32,659 nucleotides of DNA from Saccoglossus kowalevskii (lineage: Eukaryota > Hemichordata > Enteropneusta > Harrimaniidae), in assembly GCF_000003605.2 (NCBI RefSeq), contig NW_003119186.1, forward strand, positions 1 through 32,659. Reading direction: 5' to 3'. The notes below the pieces were generated by a model. That model was not told the DNA's origin, did not search any database, and saw only the letters and a list, made by a program, of their open reading frames with translations. This document shows, piece after piece, positions 8,970-19,444 of this stretch. Every line of letters starts with the position of its first letter. Within the stretch, counting starts at the first letter, position 1. The position numbers and the translations under genes are program-made.

Positions 8970-9041
8970 TCCCACATGGTCTAGTGGTTAGGATTCGGCG
9001 CTTTCACCGCGAAGGCCCGGGTTCAATTCCCGGTGTGGGAA
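8970..9041 (+). tRNA. tRNA-Glu (UUC), type B with T6C
   Basis: Type B anticodon stem. T6C converts the acceptor T6-G67 wobble into C6-G67, the only copy with this change. Confidence 0.87.
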
Positions 9042-9267
9042 CACCAGTTTTAGATTCCTGGTCAGTTGAACATCGCAGCTTGTACAAAATTCTCATAGAC
9101 AATTTAATTAAAAGATATAAATTGGCCTCTCGTATTTGTTGGCTTGATTACAAGAGAATATATATAATTCACGACATTCAGTTCATGTCACGTCACGTCA
9201 CAAGTATACGATTATATGCCTTACTTATGTGTTCCCGATAAATAGGAAACGCCTTCATACTTCAACG

Positions 9268-9339
9268 TCCCATATGATCTAGTGGTTAGGATTTGGCGCT
9301 CTCACCGCCATGGCCCGGGTTCGTTTCCCGGTGTGAAAA
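9268..9339 (+). pseudogene. tRNA-Glu (CUC) pseudogene, type P2
   Basis: P2 with A57G. C2 and C3 are unpaired. Follows a type B unit, as at 1209, 23386 and 25640. Confidence 0.75.
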
Positions 9340-9558
9340 CACCAGTTTTATATTCCTGGTCAGTTGAACATCGCAGCTTGTACAACATTCTCATAGACAA
9401 TTTAATTAAAAGATATAAATTGGCCTCTCGTATTTGTTGGCTTGATTACAAGAGAATATATAATACTCGACATTCAGTTCATGTCACGTCACAAGTATCA
9501 GATTATATGCCTTACTTATGTGTTCCCGATAAATAGGAAACGCCTTCATACGTCAACG

Positions 9559-9630
9559 TCCCATATGATCTAGTGGTTAGGATTTGGCGCTCTCACCGCC
9601 ATGGCCCGGGTTCATTTCCCGGTGTGAGAA
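9559..9630 (+). tRNA. tRNA-Glu (CUC), type P, divergent
   Basis: Plain type P. The spacer carries GAGTACAAG and the private variant ATCATCCTCG. Confidence 0.8.
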
Positions 9631-9849
9631 CACCAGTTTTATATTCCTGGTCAGTTGAACATCGCAGCTTGTACAACATTCTCATAGACAATTTAATTAA
9701 AAGATATAAATTGGCCTCTCGTATTTGTTGGCTTGAGTACAAGAGAATATATCATCCTCGACATTCAGTTCATGTCACGTCACAAGTATCAGATTATATG
9801 CCTTACTTATGTGTTCCCGATAAATAGGAAACGCCTTCATACGTCAACG

Positions 9850-9921
9850 TCCCATATGATCTAGTGGTTAGGATTTGGCGCTCTCACCGCCATGGCCCGG
9901 GTTCATTTCCCGGTGTGAGAA
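9850..9921 (+). tRNA. tRNA-Glu (CUC), type P, divergent
   Basis: Plain type P, followed by TATTGCTGG. Private spacer changes CGTAATTGTTGG and CACGTCTCAAG. Confidence 0.8.
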
Positions 9922-10140
9922 CACCAGTTTTATATTGCTGGTCAGTTGAACATCGCAGCTTGTACAACATTCTCATAGACAATTTAATTAAAAGATATAA
10001 ATTGGCCTCTCGTAATTGTTGGCTTGATTACAAGAGAATATATAATACTCGACATTCAGTTCATGTCACGTCTCAAGTATCAGATTATATGCCTTACTTA
10101 TGTGTTCCCGATAAATAGGAAACCCCTTCATACGTCAACG

Positions 10141-10212
10141 TCCCATATGGTCTAGTGGTTAGGATTTGGCGCTTTCACCGCCAAGGCCGGGGTTCAATTC
10201 CCGGTGTGGGAA
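10141..10212 (+). tRNA. tRNA-Glu (UUC), T-stem mismatch
   Basis: C50G leaves G50·G64. Otherwise consensus. The L spacer has an extra A in GAATATAATATAATTC, giving a 299-bp unit. Confidence 0.85.
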
Positions 10213-10439
10213 CACCTGTTTTAGATTCCTGGTCAGTTGAACATCGCAGCTTGTACAAAATTCTCATAGACAATTTAATTAAAAGATATAAATTGGCCTC
10301 TCGTATTTGTTGGCTTGATTACAAGAGAATATAATATAATTCACGACATTCAGTTCATGTCACGTCACGTCACAAGTATACGATTATATGCCTTACTTAT
10401 GTGTTCCCGATAAATAGGAAACGCCTTCATACGTCAACG

Positions 10440-10511
10440 TCCCATATGATCTAGTGGTTAGGATTTGGCGCTCTCACCGCCATGGCCCGGGTTCATTTCC
10501 CGGTGTGAGAA
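10440..10511 (+). tRNA. tRNA-Glu (CUC), type P, divergent
   Basis: Plain type P. The spacer marker GACACTCAGTTCAAGTCACG is shared only with the unit at 25051, and the preceding unit also matches at the same offset. Confidence 0.8.
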
Positions 10512-10730
10512 CACCAGTTTTATATTCCTGGTCAGTTGAACATCGCAGCTTGTACAACATTCTCATAGACAATTTAATTAAAAGATATAAATTGGCCTCT
10601 CGTATTTGTTGGCTTGATTACAAGAGAATATATAATACTCGACACTCAGTTCAAGTCACGTCACAAGTATCAGATTATATGCCTTACTTATGTGTTCCCG
10701 ATAAATAGGAAACGCCTTCATACGTCAACG

Positions 10731-10802
10731 TCCCATATGATCTAGTGGTTAGGATTTGGCGCTCTCACCGCCATGGCCCGGGTTCATTTCCCGGTGTGAG
10801 AA
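10731..10802 (+). tRNA. tRNA-Glu (CUC), type P, divergent
   Basis: Plain type P. The spacer has CTTGTGCAACATT, shared with the unit at 621. Confidence 0.8.
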
Positions 10803-11021
10803 CACCAGTTTTATATTCCTGGTCAGTTGAACATCGCAGCTTGTGCAACATTCTCATAGACAATTTAATTAAAAGATATAAATTGGCCTCTCGTATTTGT
10901 TGGCTTGATTACAAGAGAATATATAATACTCGACATTCAGTTCATGTCACGTCACAAGTATCAGATTATATGCCTTACTTATGTGTTCCCGATAAATAGG
11001 AAACGCCTTCATACGTCAACG

Positions 11022-11093
11022 TCCCATATGATCTAGTGGTTATCATTTGGCGCTTTCAACGCCAAGGCCTGGGTTCAATTCCAGGTGTGGGAA
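11022..11093 (+). tRNA. tRNA-Glu (UUC), rearranged D stem, compensated T stem
   Basis: G10A, G22T, G23C (two D-stem mismatches), C38A, and paired changes C50T with G64A that keep a T50-A64 pair. The B box is intact. Sister copy at 29386 has A50·A64. Confidence 0.78.
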
Positions 11094-11306
11094 CACCTGT
11101 TTTAGATTCCTGGTCAGTCGAACATCGCAGCTTGTATACAATTCTCAGAGACAATTTAATTAAAAGATATAAATTGGCCTCTCGTATTTGTTGCCTTATT
11201 ACAAGAGAATATGAAATACACGACGTGCAGTTCATGTCAGAAGTATCCGATTGCCTGCCATACTTGTGTTTTCCCGATAAATAGGAATCGCCTTCCAATG
11301 TCATCG

Positions 11307-11378
11307 TCCCATATGGTCTAGTGGTTAGGATTCGGCGCTTTCACCGCCAAGGCCCGGGTTCAATTCCCGGTGTGAGAA
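11307..11378 (+). tRNA. tRNA-Glu (UUC), acceptor mismatch
   Basis: Same tRNA as at 27: T27C and G70A. Its spacer shares the private TTGTCGGCTTGCTAACAAG. Confidence 0.85.
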
Positions 11379-11604
11379 CACCTGTTTTAGATTCCTGGTC
11401 AGTTGAACATCGCAGCTTGTACAAAATTCTCATAGACAATTTAATTAAAAGATATAAATTGGCCTCTCGTATTTGTCGGCTTGCTAACAAGAGAATATAT
11501 ATAATTCACGACATTCAGTTCATGTCACGTCACGTCACAAGTATACGATTATATGCCTTACTTATGTGTTCCCGATAAATAGGAAACGACTTCATACGTC
11601 AACG

Positions 11605-11676
11605 TCCCATATGGTCTAGTGGTTAGGATTTGGCGCTTTCACCGCTAAGGCCCGGGTTCAATTCCCGGTGTGGGAA
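11605..11676 (+). tRNA. tRNA-Glu (UUC), near consensus
   Basis: C42T wobble only, identical to 325. The spacer differs by one base (GAATATTTAATAC). Confidence 0.93.
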
Positions 11677-11900
11677 CATCTGTTTTAGATTCCTGGTCAG
11701 TTGAACATCGCAGCTTGTACAAAATTCTCATAGACAATTTAATTAAAAGATATAAATTGGCCTCTCGTATTTGTTGGCTTGATTACAAGAGAATATTTAA
11801 TACTCGACATTCAGTTCATGTCACGTCACGTCACAAGTATCAGATTATATGCCTTACTTATGTGTTCCCGATAAATAGGAAACGCCTTCATACGTCAACG

Positions 11901-11972
11901 TCCCATATGATCTAGTGGTTAGGATTTGGCGCTCTCACCGCCATGGCCCGGGTTCATTTCCCGGTGTGAGAA
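11901..11972 (+). tRNA. tRNA-Glu (CUC), type P, divergent
   Basis: Type P tRNA followed by an L spacer (ATATATATAATTCACG, two CACGT), an unusual pairing suggesting exchange inside the unit. Confidence 0.8.
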
Positions 11973-12198
11973 CACCAGTTTTATATTCCTGGTCAGTTGA
12001 ACATCGCAGCTTGTACAACATTCTCATAGACAATTTAATTAAAAGATATAAATTGGCCTCTCGTATTTGTTGGCTTGATTACAAGAGAATATATATAATT
12101 CACGACATTCAGTTCATGTCACGTCACGTCACAAGTATACGATTATATGCCTTACTTATGTGTTCCCGATAAATAGGAAACGCCTTCATACGTCAACG

Positions 12199-12270
12199 TC
12201 CCATATGATCTAGTGGTTAGGATTTGGCGCTTTCACCGCCAAGGCCCGGGTTCAATTCCCGGTGTGAGAA
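12199..12270 (+). tRNA. tRNA-Glu (UUC), terminator lost
   Basis: G10A and G70A (C3·A70). Downstream reads CACCAGATTTATATT, so the T4 run is broken to three T's. No other TTTT lies before the next tRNA at 12495. A dicistronic transcript is possible. Confidence 0.82.
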
Positions 12271-12494
12271 CACCAGATTTATATTCCTGGTCAGTTGATC
12301 ATCGCAGCTTGTACAACATTCTCATAGACAATTTAATTAAAAGATATAAATTGGCCTCTCGTATTTGTTGGCTTGATTACAAGAGAATATATAATACTCG
12401 ACATTCAGTTCATGTCACGTCACGTCACAAGTATCAGATTATATGCCTTACTTATGTGTTCCCGATAAATAGGAAACGCCTTCATACGTCAACG

Positions 12495-12566
12495 TCCCAT
12501 ATGGTCTAGTGGTTAGGATTTGGCGCTTTCAACGCCAAGGCCCGGGTTCAATTCCCGGTGTGGGAA
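12495..12566 (+). tRNA. tRNA-Glu (UUC), C38A
   Basis: The only change is C38A in the anticodon loop (CTTTCAA). Stems and boxes are intact. The downstream spacer has GTTCCTGTTAAAT. Confidence 0.9.
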
Positions 12567-12785
12567 CACCAGTTTTATATTCCTGGTCAGTTGAACATCG
12601 CAGCTTGTACAACATTCTCATAGACAATTTAATTAAAAGATATAGATTGGCCTCTCGTATTTGTTGGCTTGATTACAAGAGAATATATAATACTCGACAT
12701 TCAGTTCATGTCACGTCACAAGTATCAGATTATATGCCTTACTTATGTGTTCCTGTTAAATAGGAAACGCCTTCATACTTCAACG

Positions 12786-12857
12786 TCCCATATGGTCTAG
12801 TGGTTAGGATTTGGCGCTTTCACCGCCAAGGCCCGGGTTCAATTCCCGTTGTGGGAA
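12786..12857 (+). tRNA. tRNA-Glu (UUC), T-stem end mismatch
   Basis: G65T leaves C49·T65. Otherwise consensus. Same as 22512. Confidence 0.86.
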
Positions 12858-13083
12858 CACCTGTTTTAGATTCCTGGTCAGTTGAACATCGCAGCTTGTA
12901 CAAAATTCTCATAGACAATTTAATTAAAAGATATAAATTGGCCTCTCGTATTTGTTGGCTTGATTACAAGAGAATATATATAATTCACGACATTCAGTTC
13001 ATGTCACGTCACGTCACAAGTATACGATTATATGCCTTACTTATGTGTTCCCGATAAATAGGAAACGCCTTCATACGTCAACG

Positions 13084-13155
13084 TCCGATATGATCTAGTG
13101 GTTAGGATTTGGCGCACTCACCGCCATGGCCCGGGTGCATTTCCCGGTGTGAAAA
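13084..13155 (+). pseudogene. tRNA-Glu (CUC) pseudogene, type P2, heavily decayed
   Basis: P2 plus C4G (G4·G69), T33A and T55G. Three consecutive acceptor mismatches, loss of the invariant U33 and a broken B box (GGTGCATTTCC). Confidence 0.78.
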
Positions 13156-13372
13156 CACCAGTTTTATATTCCTGGTCAGTTGAACATCGCAGCTTGTACA
13201 AAATTCTCATAGACAATTTAATTAAAAGATATAAATTGGCCTCTCGTATTTGTTGGCTCATCAGAGAGAATATATCATACTCGACATTCAGTTCATGTCA
13301 CGTCACAAGTATCCGATTATATGCCTTACTTATGTGTTCCCGATAAATAGGAAACGCCTTCATACGTCAACG

Positions 13373-13444
13373 TCCCATATGATCTAGTGGTTAGGATTTG
13401 GCGCTCTCACCGCCAAGGCCCGGGTTCAATTCCCGGTGTGGGAA
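13373..13444 (+). tRNA. tRNA-Glu (CUC), type C10
   Basis: G10A only. Duplicate of the 7526 unit with its hybrid spacer. Confidence 0.91.
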
Positions 13445-13663
13445 CACCTGTTTTATATTCCTGGTCAGTTGAACATCGCAGCTTGTACAACATTCTCATA
13501 GAAAATTTAATTAAATGATATAAATTGGCCTCTCGTATTTGTTGGCTCGATCACAAGGGAATATAGAATACTCGACATTCAGTTCATGTCACATCACAAG
13601 TATCCGATTGCATGCCATACTTGTGTTTTCCCGATAAATAGGAAACGCCTTCAAATGTCATCG

Positions 13664-13735
13664 TCCCATATAGTCTAGTGGTTAGGATTTGGCGCTCTCA
13701 CCGCTAAGGCCCGGGTTCAATTCCCGGTGTGGGAA
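13664..13735 (+). tRNA. tRNA-Glu (CUC), G9A
   Basis: G9A and C42T (wobble). All stems pair. Unlike 7817 it has an L spacer, with AATTTATTTAAAAG disrupting the AT palindrome. Confidence 0.89.
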
Positions 13736-13961
13736 CACCTGTTTTAGATTCCTGGTCAGTTGAACATCGCAGCTTGTACAATATTCTCATAGACAATTTA
13801 TTTAAAAGATATAAATTGGCCTCTCGTATTTGTTGGCTTGATTACAAGAGAATATATATAATTCACGACATTCAGTTCATGTCACGTCACGTCACAAGTA
13901 TACGATTATATGCCTTACTTATGTGTTCCCGATAAATAGGAAACGTCTTCATACGTCAACG

Positions 13962-14033
13962 TCCCATATGATCTAGTGGTTAGGATTTGGCGCTCTCACC
14001 GCCATGGCCCGGGTTCATTTCCCGGTGTGAGAA
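13962..14033 (+). tRNA. tRNA-Glu (CUC), type P, divergent
   Basis: Plain type P with the GAGTACAAG/TATTATCC spacer marker. Confidence 0.8.
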
Positions 14034-14252
14034 CACCAGTTTTATATTCCTGGTCAGTTGAACATCGCAGCTTGTACAACATTCTCATAGACAATTTAAT
14101 TAAAAGATATAAATTGGCCTCTCGTATTTGTTGGCTTGAGTACAAGAGAATATATTATCCTCGACATTCAGTTCATGTCACGTCACAAGTATCAGATTAT
14201 ATGCCTTACTTATGTGTTCCCGATAAATAGGAAACGCCTTCATACGTCAACA

Positions 14253-14324
14253 TTCCATATGGTCTAGTGGTTAGGATTTGGCGCTCTCACCGCCAAGGCC
14301 CGGGTTCAATTCCCGGTGTTTGAA
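14253..14324 (+). pseudogene. tRNA-Glu (CUC), acceptor stem broken
   Basis: C2T (wobble), G69T and G70T leave C3 and C4 unpaired. A and B boxes are intact. S spacer with ACACGTCGTGCAG. Confidence 0.74.
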
Positions 14325-14538
14325 CACCAGTTTTATATTCCTGGTCAGTTGAACATCGCAGCTTGTACAACATTCTCATAGACAATTTAATTAAATGATA
14401 TAAATTGGCCTCTCGTATTTGTTGGCTTGATTACAAGAGAATATGTAATACACGTCGTGCAGTTCATGTCAGAAGTAGCCGATTGCATGCCATACTTGTG
14501 TTTTCCCGATAAATAGGAAATGCCTTCATACGTCAACA

Positions 14539-14610
14539 TCCCATATGGTCTAGTGGTTAGGATTTGGCGCTCTCACCGCCAAGGCCCGGGTTCAATTCCC
14601 GGTGTGGGAA
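14539..14610 (+). tRNA. tRNA-Glu (CUC), type C intact, terminator lost
   Basis: The tRNA is perfect, but the flank CACCAGTTTAATATT has only three T's. The next TTTT is at 14786-14789, late in the S spacer, predicting a 3' trailer of about 175 nt if transcribed. Confidence 0.92.
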
Positions 14611-14823
14611 CACCAGTTTAATATTCCTGGTCAGTTGAACATCGCAGCTTGTATACAATTCTCAGAGACAATTTAATTAAAAGATATAAATTGGCCTCTC
14701 GTATTTGTTGCCTTATTACAAGAGAATATGTAATACACGACGTGCAGTTCATGTCAGAAGTATCCGATTGCATGCCATACTTGTGTTTTCCCGATAAATA
14801 GGAATCGCCTTCCAATGTCATCG

Positions 14824-14895
14824 TCCCATATGGTCTAGTGGTTAGGATTCGGCGCTTTCACCGCGAAGGCCCGGGTTCAATTCCCGGTGTGGGAA
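14824..14895 (+). tRNA. tRNA-Glu (UUC), type B
   Basis: T27C and C42G. L spacer with the private GAATATATTTAATTC and GATAAACAGG. Confidence 0.87.
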
Positions 14896-15121
14896 CACCA
14901 GTTTTAGATTCCTGGTCAGTTGAACATCGCAGCTTGTACAAAATTCTCATAGACAATTTAATTAAAAGATATAAATTGGCCTCTCGTATTTGTTGGCTTG
15001 ATTACAAGAGAATATATTTAATTCACGACATTCAGTTCATGTCACGTCACGTCACAAGTATACGATTATATGCCTTACTTATGTGTTCCCGATAAACAGG
15101 AAACGCCTTCATACGTCAACG

Positions 15122-15192
15122 TCCCATATGATCTAGTGGTTAGGATTTGGCGCTCTCACCGCCATGGCCCGGGTTCATTTCCCGGTGTGAAA
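15122..15192 (+). pseudogene. tRNA-Glu (CUC) pseudogene with 1-nt deletion
   Basis: P-family body whose 3' acceptor strand is one base short (GTGTGAAACACC), so the acceptor stem cannot form fully. 71 nt long. Confidence 0.74.
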
Positions 15193-15411
15193 CACCAGTT
15201 TTATATTCCTGGTCAGTTGAACATCGCAGCTTGTACAACATTCTCATAGACAATTTAATTAAAAGATATAAATTGGCCTCTCGTATTTGTTGGCTTGATT
15301 ACAAGAGAATATATAATACTCGACATTCAGTTCATGTCACGTCACAAGTATCAGATTATATGCCTTACTTATGTGTTCCCGATAAATAGGAAACGCCTTC
15401 ATACGTCAACG

Positions 15412-15483
15412 TCCCATATGGTCTAGTGGTTAGGATTTGGCGCTTTCACCGCCAAGGCCCGGGTTCAATTCCCGGTGTGGGAA
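15412..15483 (+). tRNA. tRNA-Glu (UUC), type U consensus
   Basis: Exact consensus tRNA with an L spacer and intact T4 terminator. Confidence 0.97.
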
Positions 15484-15709
15484 CACCTGTTTTAGATTCC
15501 TGGTCAGTTGAACATCGCAGCTTGTACAAAATTCTCATAGACAATTTAATTAAAAGATATAAATTGGCCTCTCGTATTTGTTGGCTTGATTACAAGAGAA
15601 TATATATAATTCACGACATTCAGTTCATGTCACGTCACGTCACAAGTATACGATTATATGCCTTACTTATGTGTTCCCGATAAATAGGAAACGCCTTCAT
15701 ATGTCAACG

Positions 15710-15781
15710 TCCCATATGATCTAGTGGTTAGGATTTGGCGCACTCACCGCCATGGCCCGGGTTCATTTCCCGGTGTGAAAA
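15710..15781 (+). pseudogene. tRNA-Glu (CUC) pseudogene, type P2 with T33A
   Basis: P2 acceptor (C2, C3 unpaired) and loop CACTCAC, lacking U33. Its spacer (GGCTCATCAGAAG) runs into a truncated unit, as at 17388 and 28879. Confidence 0.77.
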
Positions 15782-15969
15782 CACCAGTTTTATATTCCTG
15801 GTCAGTTGAACATCGCAGCTTGTACAAAATTCTCATAGACAATTTAATTAAAAGATATAAATTGGCCTCTCGTATTTGTTGGCTCATCAGAAGAGAATAT
15901 ATAATACTCGACATTCAGTTCATGTCACGTCACAAGTATCAGATTATATGCCTTAATATCCGATTATAT

Positions 15970-15990
15970 GTTCAGTTCCCGGTGTGGGAA
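15970..15990 (+). pseudogene. Truncated tRNA-Glu, 3' 21 nt only
   Basis: Same junction as at 5253. The first repeat reads TATCAGATTATATG, the second TATCCGATTATATG. Confidence 0.88.
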
Positions 15991-16209
15991 CACCTGTTTT
16001 ATATTCCTGGTCAGTTGAACATCGCAGCTTGTACAACATTCTCATAGACAATTTAATTAAAAGATATAAATTGGCCTCTCGTATTTGTTGGCTTGATTAC
16101 AAGAGAATATATAATACTCGACATTCAGTTCATGTCACGTCACAAGTATCAGATTATATGCCTTACTTATGTGTTCCCGATAAATAGGAAACGCCTTCAT
16201 ACGTCAACG

Positions 16210-16281
16210 TCCCATATGGTCTAGTGGTTAGGATTCGGCGCTTTCACCGCGAAGGCCCGGGTTCAATTCCCGGTGTGGGAA
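16210..16281 (+). tRNA. tRNA-Glu (UUC), type B
   Basis: T27C and C42G, followed by an L spacer and then a P2 copy, the recurrent B-P2 order. Confidence 0.87.
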
Positions 16282-16507
16282 CACCAGTTTTAGATTCCTG
16301 GTCAGTTGAACATCGCAGCTTGTACAAAATTCTCATAGACAATTTAATTAAAAGATATAAATTGGCCTCTCGTATTTGTTGGCTTGATTACAAGAGAATA
16401 TATATAATTCACGACATTCAGTTCATGTCACGTCACGTCACAAGTATACGATTATATGCCTTACTTATGTGTTCCCGATAAATAGGAAACGCCTTCATAC
16501 GTCAACG

Positions 16508-16579
16508 TCCCATATGATCTAGTGGTTAGGATTTGGCGCTCTCACCGCCATGGCCCGGGTTCATTTCCCGGTGTGAAAA
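16508..16579 (+). pseudogene. tRNA-Glu (CUC) pseudogene, type P2
   Basis: P2 that keeps A57 (TTCATTT). C2 and C3 are unpaired. Confidence 0.75.
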
Positions 16580-16798
16580 CACCAGTTTTATATTCCTGGT
16601 CAGTTGAACATCGCAGCTTGTACAACATTTTCATAGACAATTTAATTAAAAGATATAAATTGGCCTCTCGTATTTGTTGGCTTGATTACAAGAGAATATA
16701 TAATACTCGACATTCAGTTCATGTCACGTCACAAGTATCAGATTATATGCCTTACTTATGTGTTCCCGATAAATAGGAAACGCCTTCATACGTCAACG

Positions 16799-16870
16799 TC
16801 CCATATGATCTAGTGGTTAGGATTTGGCGCTCTCACCGCCATGGCCCGGGTTCATTTCCCGGTGTGAGAA
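16799..16870 (+). tRNA. tRNA-Glu (CUC), type P, divergent
   Basis: Plain type P. The spacer ends GTTCCCGTTAAATAGG with CATACTTCAACG, features shared with the spacer after 12495. Confidence 0.8.
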
Positions 16871-17089
16871 CACCAGTTTTATATTCCTGGTCAGTTGAAC
16901 ATCGCAGCTTGTACAACATTCTCATAGACAATTTAATTAAAAGATATAAATTGGCCTCTCGTATTTGTTGGCTTGATTACAAGAGAATATATAATACTCG
17001 ACATTCAGTTCATGTCACGTCACAAGTATCAGATTATATGCCTTACTTATGTGTTCCCGTTAAATAGGAAACGCCTTCATACTTCAACG

Positions 17090-17161
17090 TCCCATGTGGT
17101 CTAGTGATTAGGATTTGGCGCTTTCACCGCCAAGGCTCGGGTTCAATTCCCGGTGTAGGAA
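17090..17161 (+). pseudogene. tRNA-Glu (UUC), decayed
   Basis: A7G (wobble), G19A (loss of a conserved D-loop G and A-box end), C49T (wobble) and G69A (C4·A69). L spacer. Confidence 0.75.
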
Positions 17162-17387
17162 CACCTGTTTTAAATTCCTGGTCAGTTGAACATCGCAGCT
17201 TGTACAACATTCTCATAGACAATTTAATTAAAAGATATAAATTGGCCTCTTGTATTTGTTGGCTTGATTACAAGAGAATATATATAATTCACGACATTCA
17301 GTTCATGTCACGTCACGTCACAAGTATACGATTATATGCCTTACTTATGTGTTCCCGATAAATAGGAAACGCCTTCATACGTCAACG

Positions 17388-17459
17388 TCCCATATGATCT
17401 AGTGGTTAGGATTTGGCGCACTCACCGCCATGGCCCGGGTTCATTTCCCGGTGTGAAAA
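17388..17459 (+). pseudogene. tRNA-Glu (CUC) pseudogene, type P2 with T33A
   Basis: P2 acceptor and loop CACTCAC. The spacer has CTCTAGTATTTG and AATTAAATTAAAAG. Confidence 0.77.
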
Positions 17460-17647
17460 CACCAGTTTTATATTCCTGGTCAGTTGAACATCGCAGCTTG
17501 TACAAAATTCTCATAGACAATTAAATTAAAAGATATAAATTGGCCTCTAGTATTTGTTGGCTCATCAGAAGAGAATATATAATACTCGACATTCAGTTCA
17601 TGTCACGTCACAAGTATCCGATTATATGCCTTAATATCCGAATATAT

Positions 17648-17668
17648 GTTCAGTTCCCGGTGTGGGAA
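17648..17668 (+). pseudogene. Truncated tRNA-Glu, 3' 21 nt only
   Basis: Same junction, with TATCCGAATATATG as the second repeat. The spacer has lost one A in GACATTTAATT. Confidence 0.88.
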
Positions 17669-17886
17669 CACCTGTTTTATATTCCTGGTCAGTTGAACAT
17701 CGCAGCTTGTACAAAATTCTCATAGACATTTAATTAAAAGATATAAATTGGCCTCTCGTATTTGTTGGCTTGATCACAAGAGAATATAGAATACTCGACA
17801 TTCAGTTCATGTCACGTCACAAGTATCCGATTAAATGCCTTACTTATGTGTTCCCGATAAATAGGAAACGCCTTCATACGTCAACA

Positions 17887-17958
17887 TCCTATATGGTCTA
17901 GTGGTTAGGATTTGGCGCTCTCACCGCCAAGGCCCGGATTCAATTCTCGGTGTGGGAA
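17887..17958 (+). pseudogene. tRNA-Glu (CUC), B-box defect
   Basis: C4T and C62T wobbles plus G53A (A53·C61; B box GATTCAATTCT). Related to 6083 by C4T and C62T. S spacer. Confidence 0.73.
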
Positions 17959-18172
17959 CACCAGTTTTACATTCCTGGTCAGTTGAACATCGCAGCTTGT
18001 ACAACATTCTCATAGACAATTTAATTAAATGATATAAATTGGCCTCTCGTATTTGTTGGCTTGATTACAAGAGAATATGTAATACACGACGTGCAGTTCA
18101 TGTCAGAAGAATCCGATTGCATGCCATACTTGTGTTTTCCCGATAAATAGGAAACGCCTTCAAATGTCATCG

Positions 18173-18244
18173 TCCCATATGGTCTAGTGGTTAGGATTTG
18201 GCGCTTTCACCGCCAAAGCTCGGGTTCAATTCCCGGTGTGGGAA
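18173..18244 (+). tRNA. tRNA-Glu (UUC), minor changes
   Basis: G45A in the variable region and C49T (T49-G65 wobble). All stems pair. The spacer leads to a truncated unit. Confidence 0.89.
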
Positions 18245-18432
18245 CACCTGTTTTAGATTCCTGGTCAGTTGAACATCGCAGCTTGTACAAAATTCTCATA
18301 GACAATTTAATTAAAAGATATAAATTGGCCTCTCGTATTTGTTGGCTCATCAGAAGAAAATATATAATACTCGACATTCAGTTCATGTCACGTCACAAGT
18401 ATCCGATTATATGCCTTAATATCCGATTATAT

Positions 18433-18453
18433 GTTCAGTTCCCGGTGTGGGAA
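18433..18453 (+). pseudogene. Truncated tRNA-Glu, 3' 21 nt only
   Basis: Same junction. The downstream spacer has GATTGCAAGGGAATATA and TTCAAGACATTC, repeated after 18961 and 29159. Confidence 0.88.
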
Positions 18454-18679
18454 CACCTGTTTTAGATTCCTGGTCAGTTGAACATCGCAGCTTGTAAAAA
18501 ATTCTCATAGACAATTTAATTAAAAGATATAAATTGGCCTCTCGTATTTGTTGGCTTGATTGCAAGGGAATATATATAATTCAAGACATTCAGTTCATGT
18601 CACGTCACGTCACAAGTATACGATTATATGCCTTACTTATGTGTTCCCGATAAATAGGAAACGCCTTCATATGACAACG

Positions 18680-18751
18680 TCCCATATAGTCTAGTGGTCA
18701 GGATTTGGCGCTCTCACCGCCATGACCCGGGTTAATTTCCCGGTGTGGGAA
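18680..18751 (+). pseudogene. tRNA-Glu (CUC) pseudogene, type T
   Basis: G9A, T20aC, A44T, G46A, C56A and A58T. T loop TTAATTT lacks both C56 and A58; stems including the acceptor pair. Same as 19188. Confidence 0.75.
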
Positions 18752-18940
18752 CACCAGTTTTATATTCCTGGTCAGTTGAACATTGCAGCTTGTACAAAAT
18801 TCTCATAGACAATTTAATTAAAAGATATAAATTGGCCTCTCGTATTTGTTGGCTCGATCACAAGAGAATATAGAATACTCGACATTCAGTTCATGTCACG
18901 TCACAAGTATCCGATTATATGCCTTAATATCCGATTATAT

Positions 18941-18961
18941 GTTCAGTTCCCGGTGTGGGAA
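18941..18961 (+). pseudogene. Truncated tRNA-Glu, 3' 21 nt only
   Basis: Same junction. Second member of a 508-bp direct duplication with 18433. Confidence 0.88.
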
Positions 18962-19187
18962 CACCTGTTTTAGATTCCTGGTCAGTTGAACATCGCAGCT
19001 TGTACAAAATTCTCATAGACAATTTAATTAAAAGATATAAATTGGCCTCTCGTATTTGTTGGCTTGATTGCAAGGGAATATATATAATTCAAGACATTCA
19101 GTTCATGTCACGTCACGTCACAAGTATACGATTATATGCCTTACTTATGTGTTCCCGATAAATAGGAAACGCCTTCATATGACAACG

Positions 19188-19259
19188 TCCCATATAGTCT
19201 AGTGGTCAGGATTTGGCGCTCTCACCGCCATGACCCGGGTTAATTTCCCGGTGTGGGAA
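19188..19259 (+). pseudogene. tRNA-Glu (CUC) pseudogene, type T
   Basis: Identical to 18680, 508 bp upstream. The spacer has single-base losses (GTCAGTGAACATTG, GACATTTAATTAAAG). Confidence 0.75.
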
Positions 19260-19444
19260 CACCAGTTTTATATTCCTGGTCAGTGAACATTGCAGCTTGT
19301 ACAAAATTCTCATAGACATTTAATTAAAGATATAAATTGGCCTCTCGTATTTGTTGGCTCATCAGAAGAGAATATATAATACTCGACATTCAGTTCATGT
19401 CACGTCACAAGTATCAGATTATATGCCTTAATATCCGATTATAT

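Larger units (their letters stand above)
8399..9340 (+). repeat. Segment duplicated at about 14253-15194
   Basis: Constant +5854 over four units, with shared AGTAGCCGATTG and GGAAATGCC. The first tRNAs differ, so conversion followed duplication. Confidence 0.72.
11022..11378 (+). repeat. Segment duplicated at 29386-29742
   Basis: Constant +18364 over two units. Both begin with the D-stem variant (GGTTATCATTTGG) and continue into the T27C/G70A tRNA. Confidence 0.78.
18433..18751 (+). repeat. Direct duplication with 18941-19259
   Basis: A truncated unit plus a type T pseudogene repeated 508 bp downstream. A two-unit (210 + 298 bp) module. Confidence 0.82.
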
